NCBI RefSeq assembly: GCF_000183385.1
Contig: NC_014760.1
Coordinates: 806,001-870,000, forward strand
DNA length: 64,000 nt
Direction: 5' to 3'
Origin: Mycoplasmopsis bovis PG45
Lineage (GTDB): Bacteria; Bacillota_I; Bacilli_A; Mycoplasmatales; Metamycoplasmataceae
A program made the translations under genes and the position numbers. Within the stretch, counting starts at the first letter, position 1, and each line of letters opens with the position of its first letter. Below, piece after piece: positions 1 to 8,574 of this stretch. Under the pieces are notes generated by a model. That model was not told where the DNA came from and searched no databases. It saw nothing but the letters and a program-made list of their open reading frames with translations.

Positions 1-248
1 ACAATAAACATCGGAGCATTGAATGTTGCTTTATTAGCAATTATGTCTTTTGTAAAAAATCAACTGATTATAAACCCAGTCATTGCTGTGCCAAATGTGT
101 AAAGCAAAGCTTCAAAAAAGGAAAGAACTAATCCATAAATCAATGACTTTTTTTCATTAGCAGACATAAATTTTAATGAAGCTTTAAGTAACCCAATAGT
201 AGAGACTGTTGTGACTTTATCATTTTTATGCTTTTTAACTTTAGTCAT
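1..248 (-). CDS. ABC exporter subunit 2 (permease/ATPase), N-terminal part
   Basis: This is the second half of a heterodimeric ABC exporter, cut by the window edge; only about 82 N-terminal residues are present. The start is the ATG at 248, with a strong AAGGAGG ribosome site at 251-260, only 10 bases after the stop of the partner gene. A hydrophilic lysine-rich leader is followed by the first membrane helix of the transmembrane domain. A TGA at 60-62 is read as Trp and the frame continues off the left edge. The tight spacing and same strand as the preceding ABC gene argue for co-expression and heterodimer assembly in the membrane. The substrate cannot be told. The ATPase domain lies outside the window. 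Confidence 0.8.
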
Positions 249-258
249 AATTGCCTCC

Positions 259-2043
259 TTATTGTTCTAATTGAGTTTCATATATTTGTTTATAAAACTC
301 ACATGATTGTGCTAATTGATTATGCGTACCACGGCTTATGATAAAACCATTAGTTGACATTACAATAATTTCATCTGCATTTTTGATATTGCTGATTTTT
401 TGACTAATAATAATAGTGCTGCATTCATACTTATCTTTGATATTATCAATAACTTTTGAAGCAGTAATGTTATCTAATGCACTAGTTGAATCATCTAAAA
501 TTAATATCTTTGGCTTACGTAATAATGATCTAGCAATAGAAAGCCTTTGCTTTTGGCCTCCAGATAGATTCTTTCCACCTTGATAAACGGGATGATCTAA
601 GCCATCTTCAAATTTACTTACAAATTCATCAGCACATGCGTCTTTAAGTGCTTGCATTATTTCATCATCGCTTGCATCTTCTTTTGCTCAAAGCATATTG
701 CTTCTAATAGTTCCAGTATAAAGCAAAGATTCTTGATGAACAATTCCGACAGTATCATGTAAATTCTTAGAATTTACTTGACTTACTTCCTTGTTGCCAA
801 TTTTGATTGAACCTTCGTTATACTTGTAATTATTAACCAAAAGATTAACAATGGTGCTCTTACCGCTGCCCATTGGTCCGATAATTCCCAGACTCTTTTT
901 ATATGGTAGAGTAATATCAACATTAGCAATTGCAAAGTTTGGCGATGCATCATAATACTTAAATGACAAATTCTTAATTTCTATGTCATATGAATCTATA
1001 ATTTCGCCTTTAGAAACATATAAATTATCAGTTTCATAGTCATAAGCTTCAATAATTCTAGCAGCTGCTACTTTTGCTCTAAAAAGTGAACTAAGGAATA
1101 AAAGCATTAATAATATCCCCGCAGCTACTTGTCATAACAAGTCAATAAATAAATTAATGTTTGTAATAATATCTTTGTTTATTTTACTTATTGTTGCATA
1201 ATAACCAACGACAGAGTAAATGCCGATCATTAACCAGTTAAGTAACATTTGAAATACAGGATATGCAGTTGAGAAAATCATTGTTGATTTGTACTGGCTA
1301 TCATATCAAGCATTATTAATTTCTTTTAAAACATTAAGTCTTTTAGTTTCTAAATTAAATGTTTTAATAACTCTAATACCTGAAATGTTTTCATCAACAA
1401 CTTTTGTAACAGCATCAACTGCCTTTTGGGTCTTTTTCAATAATGGCCCTGTCTTTACACTTATTATTGAGCCCATAACTATAACAATTGGAATAATAGC
1501 AATAATACTTAATGACATTTGTCAGTCAACTAAAGCCGCTACAGTTAAACCACCAATAATCAAGAATATACCTTTAATCATTACAGATGTTCCATTAACT
1601 AAAAATTCTCAAAAAATGGCTATATCGTTTGAAAGCCTAGTAATTATTGATTCAGCTTTTAAATCTGCAATATTCTTAAGTGAATAGCTTTGAATTTTTT
1701 TATAAAGTGTATTACGGTAAAAATAACTACTTCTTTCAGCGGCTAAAACAATTACCAATGTAGATAAAAATGCCAAAGAAGCTGTGGATATTGTTTGCAG
1801 TAAAACTATAATAGTTAGTCACTTAAAAGCTTGATTATAGGTTATAAAGCCAAAATCAATTCTGCCATTTAAAAAATCCATATGGTAAGGCGCTATTCTA
1901 TCTTCAGTAAGTATTAAGTCAATATACTTTTTAATTAAAAGCGGAAGCATAACATTAAGCAAAACATAAATTAATGTTAAGAATGAGCCAATTATAAAAA
2001 CTCATTTTATTCTAGAAGGCAATATCTTAACCATTTTTAGCAT
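259..2043 (-). CDS. ABC transporter ATP-binding/permease protein, subunit 1
   Basis: This is a 594-residue half-transporter: an N-terminal type I exporter membrane domain (about residues 1-320) followed by a nucleotide-binding domain. Visible motifs are Walker A (GPMGSGKS, near residue 390), the signature LSGGQKQR (near 490) and Walker B/D-loop ILDDSTSALD (near 510). The residue after Walker B is Asp where a catalytic Glu is usual. Asp there is typical of the degenerate site of heterodimeric exporters, and this fits the adjacent second subunit. The start ATG at 2043 follows an AAAGGGGGTG ribosome site. It is probably first in a two-gene operon. It acts in the plasma membrane; the substrate (drug, lipid or peptide) is unknown. 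Confidence 0.88.
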
Positions 2044-2197
2044 ATTTACACCCCCTTTATAAACCTTAATTAAAGCATTATTTTTAATTATAACAATAAG
2101 CAAATTTAGCACCCTATAATTATCAAAAAAATATTCCTGATTTTTTTCCTTGGAATTTAAAAACTACAAGCGATTGATATGCACTCATGACTAAAAC

Positions 2198-2237
2198 ATT
2201 TTAAACAAAAAATACCTGATGTTTAAATGCAAGTATT
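2198..2237 (-). terminator. possible terminator after repeat lipoprotein
   Basis: Read on the minus strand, an AAAATAC / GTATTTT stem is followed by a T-rich run, just past the lipoprotein stop. The stem is short and AT-rich and the loop is long, so support is modest. Confidence 0.4.
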
Positions 2238-2264
2238 TTTGTTTTTGTATTCAAAGTCAAAAAG

Positions 2265-3734
2265 TTATTTTAGATATTTTGATAAATCAATAATTTGATT
2301 GTAAATAGTGTTAGAGTATGTTCCATCTTTAAGTGCTATTCTAGCCTGTATTGCAAATACTCCATCACCAAGTCTCATTACAAATAATCCATTTTGGCCA
2401 ACGCCAAATCCCCCGATAGTAGGATGGTTATTGTCTTTATCTCCTCCAGTTGTGATATATCTTCTTAAGACATTGCTTATAGAATGATTGAGTGTTAAGC
2501 CTGGAATAATGTATTGAGTACCGCCCCAAAGAGAATATCATTTTTTATCCACTGATCAAACATTACCGTTCTTGATTTCCAAAATACCAGAATTATTATT
2601 TATTATATTGTTAAGCCCTCTGATAATTTCTTCTGCCATCTTTTTATCAATATCTTTGTTTAACTGTAACAACACTTTACGCTTTAGATATGTTCTTACT
2701 TTTGGCAATCAGTATTTGTCCAACTCTGGATCCTTTACAAACCAGTCTCAGCTTCTTGAATCAAAGACAACTGGTTCTTTAAATTGCTTAAGTCATTGTT
2801 CATGTTCCTTAGCGCGTTTTATTTCATCTGTGTAAGTATCATCAAATATTTTCCCAGTATCTCTAGCTGATAGACCTGAAAGTCTAGCAATTTCGTTATC
2901 TTTTTTATTCTTATCCAAAGTCTTTTTAACTATTTCATCCTTAGTTGGATATACATTAATATCCAAACCAGATGCCGAATCTCTATAAATTTTGGTTTTT
3001 ACACTTTCTATGGCTCTACCAAAAGAATCACTAAATAATTCTTCAGTCATTCTAGCAGATTCATTTTTATGAGCTTCTGCTTTCTTTGCCTCTATTTTCT
3101 TTCTTTGTCTATCAAGTGCTGCTTTAATTGAATTAGAATAAGTATCATCAAAGATTTTTCCAGCATCCCTTGCAGCTAGACCCATAAGTTTAGCAACCTT
3201 ATTATCTTTGAGACTCTTAGATAAATTTTTTTTAACCATTTCATCAGGTTTTTCACTTGTTGGATGCAAGTCAATATCTAATCCAGAAATTGAGTCTCTG
3301 TAAACTTTTGTTTTAACTTCTTCGACAGATCTGCCAAATGAATCACTAAATAATTCTGCAGTCATTTTTGCAGATTCATACACATGCTTGTTACTATGTT
3401 TTTTATATCTGTCTACAGCTTTTTTAGCCATATTAGCATACTCATCACTGAACAATTCACCTGTTATTTTTGCAGAAGTTGAAAATGCTTTAGAGCTATC
3501 AGTTTGTTTATGAACTGAGTTATCAATCTTTATTTTATTTATGACTGAACATGTTGGATTATCAGAAAGCACTTTGCCACATTGACGACCTGGTCTAACT
3601 GGTTCTCCCCTGCTAAGCATTTCACCATTATTTTCTTTTTGCCCTTTGTCAATATTTGCCACAAAACATGCTGACGAAATTAAAGGCGAAGCAAAAGCTA
3701 AAAGCCCACCTTTTAGTAATAGTCATTTTTTCAT
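2265..3734 (-). CDS. surface lipoprotein with internal tandem repeats
   Basis: This is a 489-residue predicted lipoprotein. The ATG at 3734 begins a signal peptide (MKKWLLLKGG...) that ends in the lipobox LISSAC, with Cys23 as the lipidated residue; a downstream GTG in the same frame would lose the signal. The middle of the protein holds two about 93-residue copies of one module (ELFSDSFGR ... YRDS.SGLDI ... ARD.GKIFDDTY) and a shorter third copy nearer the N-terminus. The charged helical repeats end near residue 315. A separate C-terminal domain of about 175 residues, rich in Trp, Gly and hydrophobic residues, follows through several TGA-Trp codons. I do not recognise a known domain. It is monocistronic and probably membrane-anchored on the outside. 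Confidence 0.8.
2793..3475 (-). repeat. intragenic repeat modules of the lipoprotein
   Basis: Two full modules (about 3118-3389 and 2793-3080) share the peptide landmarks ELFSDSFGR, a KTK.YRDS segment, SGLDI and GKIFDDTY. A third, shorter module at about 3390-3475 carries ELFSDEYANMAKKA. They differ at many positions, so they are diverged duplications, not recent copies. Confidence 0.75.
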
Positions 3735-4179
3735 ACCACAACCTTCACTTTTATGAAAAAACTAAATAATAAAATAAAAAAAATTATAATATATTCCCTT
3801 CGCCCTCAAAGATTTTACTTTGGCTTTTTGTTCTTTTATAAATTCTTAAGTTATAAATGCAACAAAATAAGGCCTAAAACATAATTTTATTTTTTAAAGT
3901 CTAACGCCTATATCTTATTAGGCTATATGAAATATTCGTTTTGAGAAATCAAGACATTTTATATTTGCTTTTCTTACAAGCAAATAAGATTACAAAAAAC
4001 CTAGGAAGTTACAAATTTGAAGTAATCAATGATACAGAATAAAAAACGCAAGTGTTGAATTATGTAAAAGATCTTTCTGAATTGCTAGAAATATAGCATT
4101 GTACTAAAACGTTTTTATTGTATTTCTTTATTTTGCACCTTAATGGAGCTATTAACACTTTCCATCTAAACTCTAAAAG
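3735..4179. other. intergenic region, no supported gene
   Basis: About 445 bases between the lipoprotein start and the terminator of the UPF0154 gene. The lipoprotein promoter must lie at its left side, although no clear -35/-10 pair stands out. Short open stretches around 3928-4096 on the plus strand (for example a 25-codon ORF) are broken and lack ribosome sites; they may be gene debris. Confidence 0.5.
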
Positions 4180-4207
4180 TAAAAATAAAAGTAGGATTTT
4201 CCTACTT
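4180..4207 (-). terminator. rho-independent terminator after UPF0154 gene
   Basis: On the minus strand, AAGTAGGA-AAA-TCCTACTT forms a clean 8-bp stem followed by TTTATTTTT, just after the stop of the small membrane-protein gene. Confidence 0.75.
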
Positions 4208-4214
4208 AAAATTG

Positions 4215-4460
4215 TTATTTTTTCTCAGCATTCTTGGCATTAGTCATTGAACGCATAACAGCATTGATTTGCGACTCGGATGCTTTTCTTCCCATTTGGG
4301 CAAACATCGCTTTAATCATGTTTCTGGTTATTGGGGGATTTTCACGAATTTGTTTTTCAAAAATCTTTCTGGCTACAAAAAAGCCAATAAAACCGCCTAC
4401 TATGCCAAGGAAAAGCGCTACACCTATAACTATACCAATTCATGCGCCTGTTGAAACCAT
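4215..4460 (-). CDS. UPF0154 (YneF-like) small membrane protein
   Basis: This 81-residue protein has one N-terminal transmembrane segment (about residues 5-32, with a glycine-rich GIVGGFIGFF core) and a basic cytoplasmic tail. The tail carries the family hallmark ENPPITRNMIKAMFAQMGRK..S..Q. This matches the UPF0154/YneF family of Firmicutes and mollicutes, whose function is unknown. Start ATG at 4460 (MVSTGAW). It shares strand and near-adjacency (24 bases) with the upstream M42 aminopeptidase and has its own terminator, so the two genes may be one transcript. Assignment to the family is firm; nothing can be said about the role beyond membrane association. Confidence 0.85.
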
Positions 4461-4484
4461 TTATGAAAATCTCCTAAAATTAAA

Positions 4485-5573
4485 TTATTTATATTTAAAT
4501 ATTGTAGCATAAACATCTGCATTAATGGCTTTTATGGTTTCAGTAATTAATTTTGTTGATTCAATTAAATCATTAATTGATATTAAGCCTATAGGTGAGT
4601 GTAAATATCTTTGCGGAAGTGAAATTGTTAAAGTAATGGCGCCACCTTTGGCATATTGTAATTCAGCAGCATCAGTGCCGCCACCCATAGAGATAAATTT
4701 ATAGTGCTTAATGTTATTTTCTCTGCCTATTTTACACATAAATTCGACCAATTGTGGATTAGCCATCATTCCACCATCTTTTATTCTTATAGCGGCCCCA
4801 TTACCAATCTTAGTTGTTCCAGGAATTGTGCCAATTGTATCATGAGTGCTAGTGGTATCTAGTGCTATTGCAAATTCAGGATTAATTAATGAAACACTAG
4901 TTTTAGCTCCTCTGGTTCCTACTTCTTCTTGTACAGTACCAACTAAATATAAATCAACACCTAAGTCTTCATTCTCTAATTCTTTAGCTATGTATTCAAG
5001 AATGCATACACCAGCACGGTTATCCATTGCTTTGCCTGCTAATAAATCGGGATTATCTAAATAAACTGTTTCACCAGTCATTAAGACAACATTGCCTACT
5101 TCAATTCCATTGTCCTTAGCTTCTTGCTCTGAAAAGAATCCAAAATCAGCATATAAATCATCCATAGTTAATGCTCTGGATCTTTTTTCAGCTTCCATAA
5201 TATGAATTGATGTATGACCAAAAACACCGTTAAATCTTTTGCCATTAGAATTAATTAAAACTGCTTTAGTTCTTATAACAACACTAGGTCATAAGCCACC
5301 AACAGAGCTAAGTTTTATCTGTCCGTTTTCATGTATGCCTTTAACTAAGAATCCAACTTCATCCATATGTGCTGCTACCATAAATTTGGGTGCATTTGGA
5401 AACTTTGATTTTTTGTGAAAAATAATAGAGCCGAAATTATCATAAGATACTGTAAAACAGTTATTTTTATTTATTTCCGCTTCCATCATTTTAGCAATAT
5501 TAGATTCATATCTAGAAATTCCTTCAACCTCTAAATACTTTACTAATCTATTTTTAAATTCGCCTTTATTCAT
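4485..5573 (-). CDS. M42 family metallo-aminopeptidase
   Basis: This 362-residue cytosolic aminopeptidase belongs to the M42 (glutamyl aminopeptidase / YsdC / FrvX-like) family, which trims peptides as large oligomers using two metal ions. Expected ligand motifs appear in order: AAHMDEVGF (His68, Asp70), KAMDNRAG, the catalytic pair in VQEEVGTRGA, ALDTT, and a C-terminal YLHSPIG histidine. One internal TGA (Trp) at 5289 joins two segments that would otherwise look like separate ORFs. Length is normal for the family. The start ATG at 5573 gives the conserved N-terminus. In an organism that imports peptides it would help recycle amino acids. The IS3 element begins about 30 bases upstream and may have replaced its native promoter. 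Confidence 0.92.
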
Positions 5574-5746
5574 ATATTAATTATAAATTTAAAAACAAAA
5601 AAAGCGCCTTGTTAAACTAGGACAACAAAAGTAGACCTTAAATTTTTATTTTTTACAAAACTCCACTCACAATTCATGTGGAGTTTTGTAATTAAATTTC
5701 TTGAGCATTCGCTCATTATTATATCAATCAATGAATTTATTTAGAT

Positions 5747-5769
5747 GACGCTCAAGTTCCTTAAGCGTC
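5747..5769. repeat. 23-bp target duplication, left copy
   Basis: This is a 23-bp sequence beginning GACGCTC and ending AAGCGTC, itself an imperfect inverted repeat. It is present once in the uninterrupted IS3 copy (62698-62720) but twice here, flanking the IS30 element. Confidence 0.85.
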
Positions 5770-5877
5770 GCTTGATTGTAAGTTCAAGTGCAACACCAAT
5801 TAAGGTAAAATTTAATTGTGGAGCACTTGAATTTTTAAACAAAAAAAGTTCCACACTTGGCAGTAGGAAACTTTCAT

Positions 5878-6894
5878 ATGAATTATACTAAAAATTATAA
5901 TCATCTAACATATGATGAACGTGCATTTATTGAAATTCAAATAAAATCTGGGTATTCTATTAGATCTATAGCTAGACAGTTAAACAGAAGTCCATCCACA
6001 GTAAGTCGCGAATTAAAACGCAACACTGCTTTTAGCGGTTCATATCAATGTAAAATAGCAGAGCAGAAAGCATTAAATAGGCATTCGCACAAATACTTGT
6101 TTAAATTTACGAGTAATTTTGAATATGCTGAATTTGAAAAATTTTTCTTAGAAAAATTCGATAAAAGATTTTACGGAATTGTTGCAACAGCTCGATACAT
6201 TAAGCAAACTTTTCCAAATATTGCGTCTCCGTCGATAAGGACTATATTTAATTGGATTAAGACAAGAAAATGAAAATTGAAACCTAGAGACAGATTGAGA
6301 ATTTTTTATAAAAAAGGCGGAAAAAGAACTGCATCAGTTGTCTCAAGATTAATTGGAGATTCTCACTATGTATATCCAATATGGGCAAGACCAAAATATA
6401 TTGATTTAAGAGAAGAATATGGTCATTGAGAAAGTGACTTAATTATAGGCAAAAGATCGAATGGATATGATAATGTATTAACACTTGTTGAAAGGCAAAC
6501 CAGAATGGGGTTTGCAGTTAAAATTAAATCAAAATCAGCTTTTTTGGTAATTTCAAAGCTTAAAAAAATAATCCAGGATCATAATTTAATTGTCAAATCT
6601 ATAACAATTGATAACGGGATAGAATTCGAAAGAATGGGTTTATTAGGAAAATGACTAAATATTAAAATATTTAGAGCTGAACCGTATGCTTCATTTCAAA
6701 GGGGAACAAACGAAAATTGAAACGGAATGATTAGAAGAATGTTTCATAAAGGTTTTGATTTTAATTCTATCTCTCAAGTTCAACTGGATGATGTTGTAAA
6801 TCAAATAAATGAAATGCCACGTAAAATTTTGAATTGGCAAAAACCAATTGAACTATTTAAGTTAGCTAATGACTATGGTGTCGTTTTAAATTAA
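5878..6894 (+). CDS. IS30-family transposase
   Basis: This is a 338-residue DDE transposase. The N-terminus has the IS30 helix-turn-helix signature (YNHLTYDERAFIE ... SIRSIARQLNRSPSTVSRELKRN). The catalytic core shows HWESDLIIG (D), TIDNGIEF (D) and GTNENWNGMIRR (E). Several TGA codons are read as Trp, so the gene looks broken under the standard code but is intact. I chose ATG 5878, placed after TAGGAAA; a TTG at 5857 in the same frame would add seven residues. The protein appears full length with no frameshift, so this copy could be active. Its insertion destroyed the transposase of the surrounding IS3 element. Confidence 0.9.
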
Positions 6895-6964
6895 AACATG
6901 TGAATTTAATTGACTGCATTCATAAAAAAATGAATGGTTATTTTTTGCATTTTATTTAGTTATT

Positions 6965-7103
6965 TTATCCCCCTAACCCCCTTAATTACAAATAAGGGGG
7001 TATAACAAAACATTATTTAGGGTTTACGCAGATGTTCCATCTGATTTTTTTAACCCCCTGCCCCTTGATTTCAAACAAGGGGTAGATGTGGCATACGCCA
7101 CAT
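6965..7103. other. hairpin cluster in the 3' tail of the IS30 element
   Basis: Three stem-loops follow the transposase stop: CCCCCTTA.../TAAGGGGG (about 6976-7001), CCCCTTG.../CAAGGGG (7061-7082) and ATGTGGC/GCCACAT (7086-7103). They are the only C- or G-rich stretches in this neighbourhood and could block read-through into or out of the element. Confidence 0.6.
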
Positions 7104-8312
7104 ATTATGCAAAAATGCTATAATAAAAAAGCCAAGCACATATGTTGCACTTGAACTTTCATTTATGGGACGCTCAAGTTCCTTAAGCGTCATTTTCTTA
7201 ACACTTTTCTCAAAATTTTCAAACATTTCAGTTTTAAGTACTGAAAAAAAGTATTCAATTTCTCTATTGTCAAGAGAATTGCCAATTCTTGACATTGATA
7301 CTTTTCCATTAAGTCTTTCAATTAACTGAAGATATTCTTTAGATGAATATTGACTTCCGTGGTCAGAATGTATAACAAAATTTTTAGGAAAATTAACTTT
7401 TTTAATATTATCAATAACCAATGAATTATCATTGTACAAAGACAGGTTAAAACCTAAAATTTTTTTGGTTTTATGATGAATAACAGCTGACATATATACA
7501 AAATTTTGATCAACATCTATTGGCGAAGGTATGTATGTAACATCAGTAGCATAGATATCATTATATATGCCATCATAGTCACGAGAAGCAATATTTTGAA
7601 ACGTTACAGCTACATTCTTAGATTCTTTTGTTCTTTTTGCTTTTCTTATTCTACAAACTAGTACAAGTTTTTTCATTATTCTACCTAAAGTCCTATAATT
7701 AAGCTTTATTTGTTTATTTTTGCTAATATAAGCAGCCAATCTTTCTCTGCCGAAAATGCCTCCAGTTTCTTTAAAAGCTTGAACTACAGTGTTCTCTAAT
7801 TCAAGATTCTTTTCTTTAATCATTTTCAATTTTTTTAGCTTTTTATAGTATGTAGATTTTTTAATTTTAAGCAATGACATAATAACTTTGTTCGATACCT
7901 TAAAGGGAAATGAATTCTTTATTTTGGTAACTGTTTCTTTAAATTTGTCCTTTTTTATCTTCTTAATTTCGTCATCTGTAGAAATTATTTTTATTATCTT
8001 TATCAAATCTTCTTTATTTAGATCATTTAAAAATTCATCTAATATTTCATCATTTGATTTTGTCTTTTTTGGTCTGCCGGAACCTTTACCTTTTTTAGGC
8101 GATCTTCCGCTCATCGATTCTATGTTCATACCTAAATTATATCTTTTATACTTATTCACTAATCTCTTTCATTGATCGTCAGAAATGTGTTTTACATTTT
8201 TTATTTTCATCATTTCATTCAAAAAACATTTTTTAGTGAGTTCCCCAGATCTATATTTTTCGTATTTTTCAAACAAATATTTCCATTCATTAACACTTAA
8301 CTGCTTAGCCAT
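7071..8312 (-). pseudogene. IS3-family transposase, C-terminus replaced by IS30 end
   Basis: This IS3/IS150-group transposase is encoded in one frame from ATG 8312 (MAKQLSVNEWKYL, ribosome site GGAG). A helix-turn-helix and charged region precede an integrase core with YATDVTYI (D), IHSDHGSQYSS (D) and DNREIEYFF (E). Unlike classical IS3 elements there is no separate orfA. At about residue 375 the frame runs out of IS3 sequence into the IS30 inverted repeat and adds about 35 unrelated residues before a stop at 7071. The native tail (HLNKFIDWYNNERMLKKF...) lies beyond the insertion at about 5632-5746. It is probably inactive because of the lost tail, although the DDE triad survives. Confidence 0.85.
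7169..7191. repeat. 23-bp target duplication, right copy
   Basis: Identical to 5747-5769; together they bracket the IS30 element. Confidence 0.85.
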
Positions 8313-8412
8313 TTTTATCTCCAACAAAAAACATCAGCAAATTTGCTGATGTCTACTTTTTTGTCCTAGTGTATGTTTTCGGCACTTAATTCTGTTTATT
8401 CATTAACAAAAC

Positions 8413-8444
8413 AAAAAGCTCCAGTTGATTTTGCTGAGCTTTTT
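8413..8444 (-). terminator. terminator after giant SGNH gene
   Basis: An AAAAAGCTC / GAGCTTTTT stem with a 13-base loop, followed on the minus strand by a T-rich run. It lies about 130 bases past the stop of the giant gene. Confidence 0.6.
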
Positions 8445-8574
8445 CGCTCTTTTAATGTAATGAAATTGAAATATTTTACTTATTGTACTGCCTTGCAAAA
8501 TACTTTTTTACATTGCTGGAAACAATTTGTCATTGAATAAATTTTGTTCTTGTAAACTGAATTTTAAAAATAAA

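Larger units (their letters stand above)
5770..7168 (+). mobile_element. IS30-family (IS1630-like) insertion sequence
   Basis: This is a 1399-bp element bounded by inverted ends sharing AAGTTCAAGTGCAAC (left from about 5780, right ending about 7158 on the other strand), with about 10 less-matched bases outside each. It carries one DDE transposase and a hairpin-rich 3' tail. It sits inside the IS3 copy between two 23-bp direct repeats. IS1630 of M. fermentans is known to target and duplicate inverted repeats of variable length, and this insertion behaves the same way. Confidence 0.85.
5606..8371 (-). mobile_element. IS3-family element, copy 1, interrupted by IS30 element
   Basis: The ends are imperfect inverted repeats: ACTAGGACAACAAAAGTAGAC at the left and, on the other strand, CACTAGGACAAAAAAGTAGAC at the right (8371). 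The body is nearly identical to the second copy at 62566-63899, apart from the IS30-family insertion at 5770-7168. That insertion leaves the last part of the transposase gene stranded at about 5632-5769. I see no convincing 3-bp target duplication at the outer ends. Confidence 0.85.

Noticed and set aside
3928-4096. Short plus-strand open stretches that could be a decayed gene
   Set aside because: Only 10-25 codons each, in different frames, without start context or recognisable motifs.
5862-5871. GGAAACTTTC before the IS30 transposase as another regulator operator
   Set aside because: Lacks the full TGGAAA/TTTCCA arms, lies inside a mobile element and overlaps its ribosome site; likely chance.
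8373-8537. Plus-strand ORF of about 54 codons beginning ATGTTTTCG
   Set aside because: It lies across a terminator-like hairpin, has no ribosome site and no recognisable similarity.
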